Made by a program: the position numbers and the translations under genes
Origin: Flavobacteriales bacterium UBA5869
GTDB taxonomy: Bacteria; Bacteroidota; Bacteroidia; Flavobacteriales_D; Crocinitomicaceae
Assembly (NCBI GenBank): GCA_002432565.1
Contig: DJFP01000110.1
Location: forward strand, 1 to 6,967
Direction of reading: 5' to 3'
Length of the DNA: 6,967 bases
Shown here: positions 3,964 to 6,967 of the stretch, in pieces
Layout: each line of letters begins with the position of its first letter
Numbering within the stretch: the stretch's first letter is position 1
The notes under the pieces: model-generated
Told to the model about the DNA's origin: nothing
The model's input: the letters and a program-made list of their open reading frames with translations, nothing else
The model's database searches: none

Positions 3964-6894
3964 ATGAAAAAGTACCTAACAGGAATGTTCCTCCTACTGG
4001 GTTTACAGGGGTGGGGACAGGTGGATACCTTGGAATTCACTTCAAGAAGACAAGTTGCTGATAGCGTATTCGGGTTATTGGATCCAGGCATTTACGGAGG
4101 GGCTTTGATTGAACGATCAATGACCGAAGATTCCTTATTGATTTTGCAATTGAATGGAGATTATTCAGGTGCAGCTCATGGTTGGAGCTGGTTGCAAGCT
4201 TATTCCGATATTACAATGAGTTACGTGGATTCAAACTATATGGATGCAGACACTGTTCTATTTAATAAATTAGAAAATTTCCAGTTAGACATGCGGGATA
4301 CTTCTGGTGTGGATCAGTTGAAACAACCGTTCGGGCTTTTAATTCACCATGTCAGCCGAATAGACACCACAGTATTACATGCTGCCGAATCTTTCTCCAA
4401 CGATCATTGTCAATTAAAACTGAATGAAAACCTTGATGAAAGCGAAATCTACCAAAAGGTTGTTTTAAAGAGTGCCGCCTTATTAGAACTGTATGGAGAA
4501 CACGGTTATGATGAGGGAAAAATTATCTATAGTGATGATTTCATTTCCACCAGTCCGGATGTTTCCATTCAATCTATTCAGTTAAATGTTGGAAATGGTT
4601 TTCAACCTTTTTCTGCAACGAATAATGAAATAACCTATTCCATCACAAAATCTTTCCAGATAGGACGGGCTGCTGTTGAATATACACTAAACGGATCAAC
4701 GAAAAATGACACCTTGTCATTTTATGTGACGACCAACATATCGAAATACACCAACATTGAAAAATCTGCGAATCTTTGGGATTCACCCATCCGCTATTTC
4801 CCTCAAAAAAAGGATCACGATTTGGAATACTGCATTTTGTATGGCTGCGGGAATTTGAATGAAAAAATCAGAAGACCTGTCATTTTTGCTCCGCCCTATC
4901 GACCGGGTATGCAACCCTTTAGTTTCAATGAATATTTCAACCAGTTTGATTTCAAATTATTGATGACTACGCTGGCAGATATGGGGTATGATGTCATTTT
5001 TATTAAGGAAACACCCGGTAATAGGTCCATTAGCACTTTGGGATCAATTTTAGGGGATTTTATAAAATTCATCAATACCAAGAAAAAAGAACACTTTCCG
5101 GATGAAGACTGGGAAAACATAGTTATTGGTTATAGTGCGGGAGGCCAGCATTGGCGTTATGCTTTAAAAAAGTTGGAAAAAGAACACATGGAAAGCGGAA
5201 CTCCACACCACCATACCCGTTTGTACATCCCGCTTGATTCTCCTCATTGGGGAGCAAATGTACCGATGTTTACTCAGGCTGTTTATAAAGAAATGGCCAG
5301 AACCTGGAATCCATGGGGTTTGATGGTTTATGGTACCTTAAAGGATGATGCATCAAAGGATATGCTCATGAACCACATCATTGGGAGTCAGATAGCGGAA
5401 AATGATCACGACAGGATTATTACCCCTGCCCCAACCGCAGAACGCTTAAATCTGGTTAACCAATTAGAAAATGGATTTAACCATATCTATACACCGCTTA
5501 ATGACCTGAGACGCAGCTTCCCGACATTTTCACGCAATGTAGCCATTTCAGTAGGTGGAAATGACCTGGATTACAAATCCTCGGAAAGTTTCGGGCTAAC
5601 AGCCGGGAAAACTCTTTTTACTCAGAATTTCTTTGCACCTTCCATCTTTGGATTCAAGTCGGTAAGTAGAGTCGTATCCGCTTCGTCCTACTCCAACCAG
5701 GCGTCCATTTTTAAGCGAAAAGACACCTATATGATTGGTTTTGTTGTTCCTGTTACAATAAATCGTCACTATAAAACGAACAACGCGTATGAATGGGATA
5801 TGGCCCAGGGAGGATACAAAGATGAGTTTTTTGACGGATACGGATTCCCGGCATTTAACACGAATCTACTGGTTCCCAATGGGATACCGATAGGTGTCAT
5901 TCCCATTCTGAGATCGTCTGAAGTACTCAACGGTCTTGGGATGATTCTCGGTACCAAGCACTATACCAAACATATCTCTTTTATGCCCACTGTTTCTGCA
6001 CTGGGCATCAATCCTGGCATTTGGCAGAATAACAACCTTTACTACAACCTGAAGGATGAGGGATTGATGTATCAATCAAAGTTTGATTATGACAACGATA
6101 TAAGATCGGATTTATTTGGCTATCCGAATTTAGCACATCCAACTAATCACTTTCAAATCACTCCTTTCGAGGCGGTGTACTGCGATCCGCAAACCTACCA
6201 GCACATCAAAATGCAGCAGTCGGTGAGTGATGACGGGCTGGATGAGGTGTACCTCGTACATACCCGCAATTTTATTTTGGACGAAGTGGAGGCCGATGTG
6301 GTATACCTGCAAAACAAGGTGATCGGGAAAAACCACGTGAAATGGGACCCGAACTACCGCTACAAAGCCTGGTACAAGGCTTACCTGGGCATTGTTGTGG
6401 GAACCAATGTTACGCCCAAAACGGATCCGGGACCTTATACGATTGAAAGTACGGGAGACATTACGATGTATGCCTGCCACGAAATCAACCTCAAACCCGG
6501 TTTTAGTGCTGCAAACGGCAGTAATTTTCACGCCTTCATCCGCTGCGATGGCTGTTACCGCCCTCGCGGTAAAAACGATTCGGGAACGGTCCCATCCGAT
6601 TCCGGAGACGAGGGCATTGGAACATCTGTGGATTTTAAACAGAATGCGGAACCCGTAGAGGAAAAAGAAAAAGAGTTACAGGCATTCCCCAACCCTACAA
6701 CGGATCAATTTACCCTTATTTTTCCAAGGGCTTCGGGCCATTACCTGGTTTCAGACATGAACGGACGCATATTTGAGGAACAACCAGTTGGAGAAGAAAC
6801 AAAAACGCAATATCTTCGATTACCGAAAGGGGTATATTTCCTCCGGTGGGTAGATGGAGAAGCAGTGATTACCAAAAAAATAATTGTATTATGA
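3964..6894 (+). CDS. T9SS-secreted alpha/beta-hydrolase-like protein with 3-coathanger-type domain
   Basis: Large exported protein (976 residues), probably a lipase/esterase-like hydrolase delivered outside the cell by type IX secretion. Signal peptide 1-18, cleavage likely at GWG|Q. Residues 20-270 are beta-rich and unrecognised. The hydrolase core starts near RRPVIFAPPYRPG (303-315), with LADMGYDVIFIKE (337-349), the nucleophile elbow GYSAG (389-393, Ser391) and the lipase-like LDSPHWGA (424-431). Asp534 or Asp536 in VGGNDLD (530-536) could be the acid. FMPTVSALGI (673-682) and NHFQITPFEAVY (728-739) recall other Bacteroidota T9SS hydrolases, making His729 (or His725) the likely catalytic His; this is inference. 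Residues about 770-862 (ITMYACHEINLKPGF, then NGSNFHAFIRC) resemble the 3-coathanger stack domain. An acidic, low-complexity linker (864-904) leads to a T9SS type A sorting domain (905-976: FPNPTTDQF, GVYFLRW, terminal TKKIIVL). The start lies 3 bases after the previous stop, without a ribosome site, suggesting coupling. GC content rises after about 6160. Substrate unknown. Confidence 0.85.
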   Translation: MKKYLTGMFLLLGLQGWGQVDTLEFTSRRQVADSVFGLLDPGIYGGALIERSMTEDSLLILQLNGDYSGAAHGWSWLQAYSDITMSYVDSNYMDADTVLFNKLENFQLDMRDTSGVDQLKQPFGLLIHHVSRIDTTVLHAAESFSNDHCQLKLNENLDESEIYQKVVLKSAALLELYGEHGYDEGKIIYSDDFISTSPDVSIQSIQLNVGNGFQPFSATNNEITYSITKSFQIGRAAVEYTLNGSTKNDTLSFYVTTNISKYTNIEKSANLWDSPIRYFPQKKDHDLEYCILYGCGNLNEKIRRPVIFAPPYRPGMQPFSFNEYFNQFDFKLLMTTLADMGYDVIFIKETPGNRSISTLGSILGDFIKFINTKKKEHFPDEDWENIVIGYSAGGQHWRYALKKLEKEHMESGTPHHHTRLYIPLDSPHWGANVPMFTQAVYKEMARTWNPWGLMVYGTLKDDASKDMLMNHIIGSQIAENDHDRIITPAPTAERLNLVNQLENGFNHIYTPLNDLRRSFPTFSRNVAISVGGNDLDYKSSESFGLTAGKTLFTQNFFAPSIFGFKSVSRVVSASSYSNQASIFKRKDTYMIGFVVPVTINRHYKTNNAYEWDMAQGGYKDEFFDGYGFPAFNTNLLVPNGIPIGVIPILRSSEVLNGLGMILGTKHYTKHISFMPTVSALGINPGIWQNNNLYYNLKDEGLMYQSKFDYDNDIRSDLFGYPNLAHPTNHFQITPFEAVYCDPQTYQHIKMQQSVSDDGLDEVYLVHTRNFILDEVEADVVYLQNKVIGKNHVKWDPNYRYKAWYKAYLGIVVGTNVTPKTDPGPYTIESTGDITMYACHEINLKPGFSAANGSNFHAFIRCDGCYRPRGKNDSGTVPSDSGDEGIGTSVDFKQNAEPVEEKEKELQAFPNPTTDQFTLIFPRASGHYLVSDMNGRIFEEQPVGEETKTQYLRLPKGVYFLRWVDGEAVITKKIIVL

Positions 6895-6967
6895 GAGTAA
6901 GCATCATTTTCATTTTGGGAATCTTATTGATTTCCTGCAAAAAAGAACGAACCATCCACATAACCGC
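6891..6967 (+). CDS. N-terminus of an exported lipoprotein, cut by the window end
   Basis: The ATG overlaps the stop of the hydrolase gene (ATGA, 6891-6894), the classic arrangement for translational reinitiation. The 25 complete visible codons encode MRVSIIFILGILLISCKKER then TIHIT, with a partial codon at the edge. Arg2 and the hydrophobic segment 3-14 form a short signal peptide ending in the lipobox LISC, so Cys16 should be lipidated by the prolipoprotein pathway. The residues after Cys are KKER. This only partly fits the Bacteroidota surface-export signal (Lys followed by two acidic residues), so periplasmic or surface placement is open. The mature domain lies outside the window and no function is assigned. 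It is too short here for family recognition, but signal, overlap and frame make it a convincing gene start. Confidence 0.8.
   Translation, partial: MRVSIIFILGILLISCKKERTIHIT

Noticed and set aside
6130..6531. 133-codon open frame antisense to the hydrolase 3' module
   Set aside because: It is opposite a conserved 3-coathanger-type segment. The higher GC there lengthens chance frames; there is no promoter or ribosome site.
1..6967. CRISPR array, tRNA/rRNA, insertion sequence or integration site
   Set aside because: No regularly spaced direct repeats, cloverleaf-like segments, transposase motifs or terminal inverted repeats with target duplications were found. The only strong inverted repeats sit between convergent genes and behave as terminators.

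Overview
The window comes from a member of the Bacteroidota, most likely Flavobacteriales; a Fluviicola/Crocinitomicaceae-like organism is an inference from protein style only. Supporting signs are a type IX secretion (T9SS) C-terminal sorting domain on a large exported protein, signal peptides that leave an N-terminal Gln, TAnnTTTG/A promoter elements in place of E. coli-type -10 boxes, few Shine-Dalgarno sequences, and a fibre-like surface protein carrying the 'VGIG..NP..KL' repeats common in this phylum.

The left part (1-2834) is housekeeping or envelope metabolism arranged as single genes in alternating directions. It holds the 3' end of an unrecognised + strand gene (to 91), a minus-strand bifunctional phosphoglucose/phosphomannose isomerase (155-1141), a + strand hotdog-fold acyl-CoA thioesterase (1268-1780) and a minus-strand family 9 glycosyltransferase of the heptosyltransferase type (1857-2834). 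Both convergent junctions (92-154 and 1781-1856) contain a strong inverted repeat that can terminate transcription from both sides. The divergent junctions (1142-1267 and 2835-2985) carry promoter-like elements.

The right part (2986-6967) is a tightly packed + strand operon whose three products all look exported. They are a 324-residue fibre-like surface protein with a C-terminal coiled coil, a 976-residue T9SS-secreted alpha/beta-hydrolase-like protein with a GYSAG nucleophile motif, and a lipoprotein cut off by the window edge. Two junctions are coupled: 3 bases separate the first pair and an ATGA overlap joins the second. This operon is the least ordinary part of the window. The hydrolase substrate, the role of the fibre and the lipoprotein's function cannot be read from sequence alone. 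The hydrolase gene is also a compositional mosaic, with a GC-richer 3' module starting near 6160.

I see no RNA genes, CRISPR arrays, insertion sequences or prophage genes. Apart from the 151-base divergent gap and the other short junctions described below, the window is fully coding.
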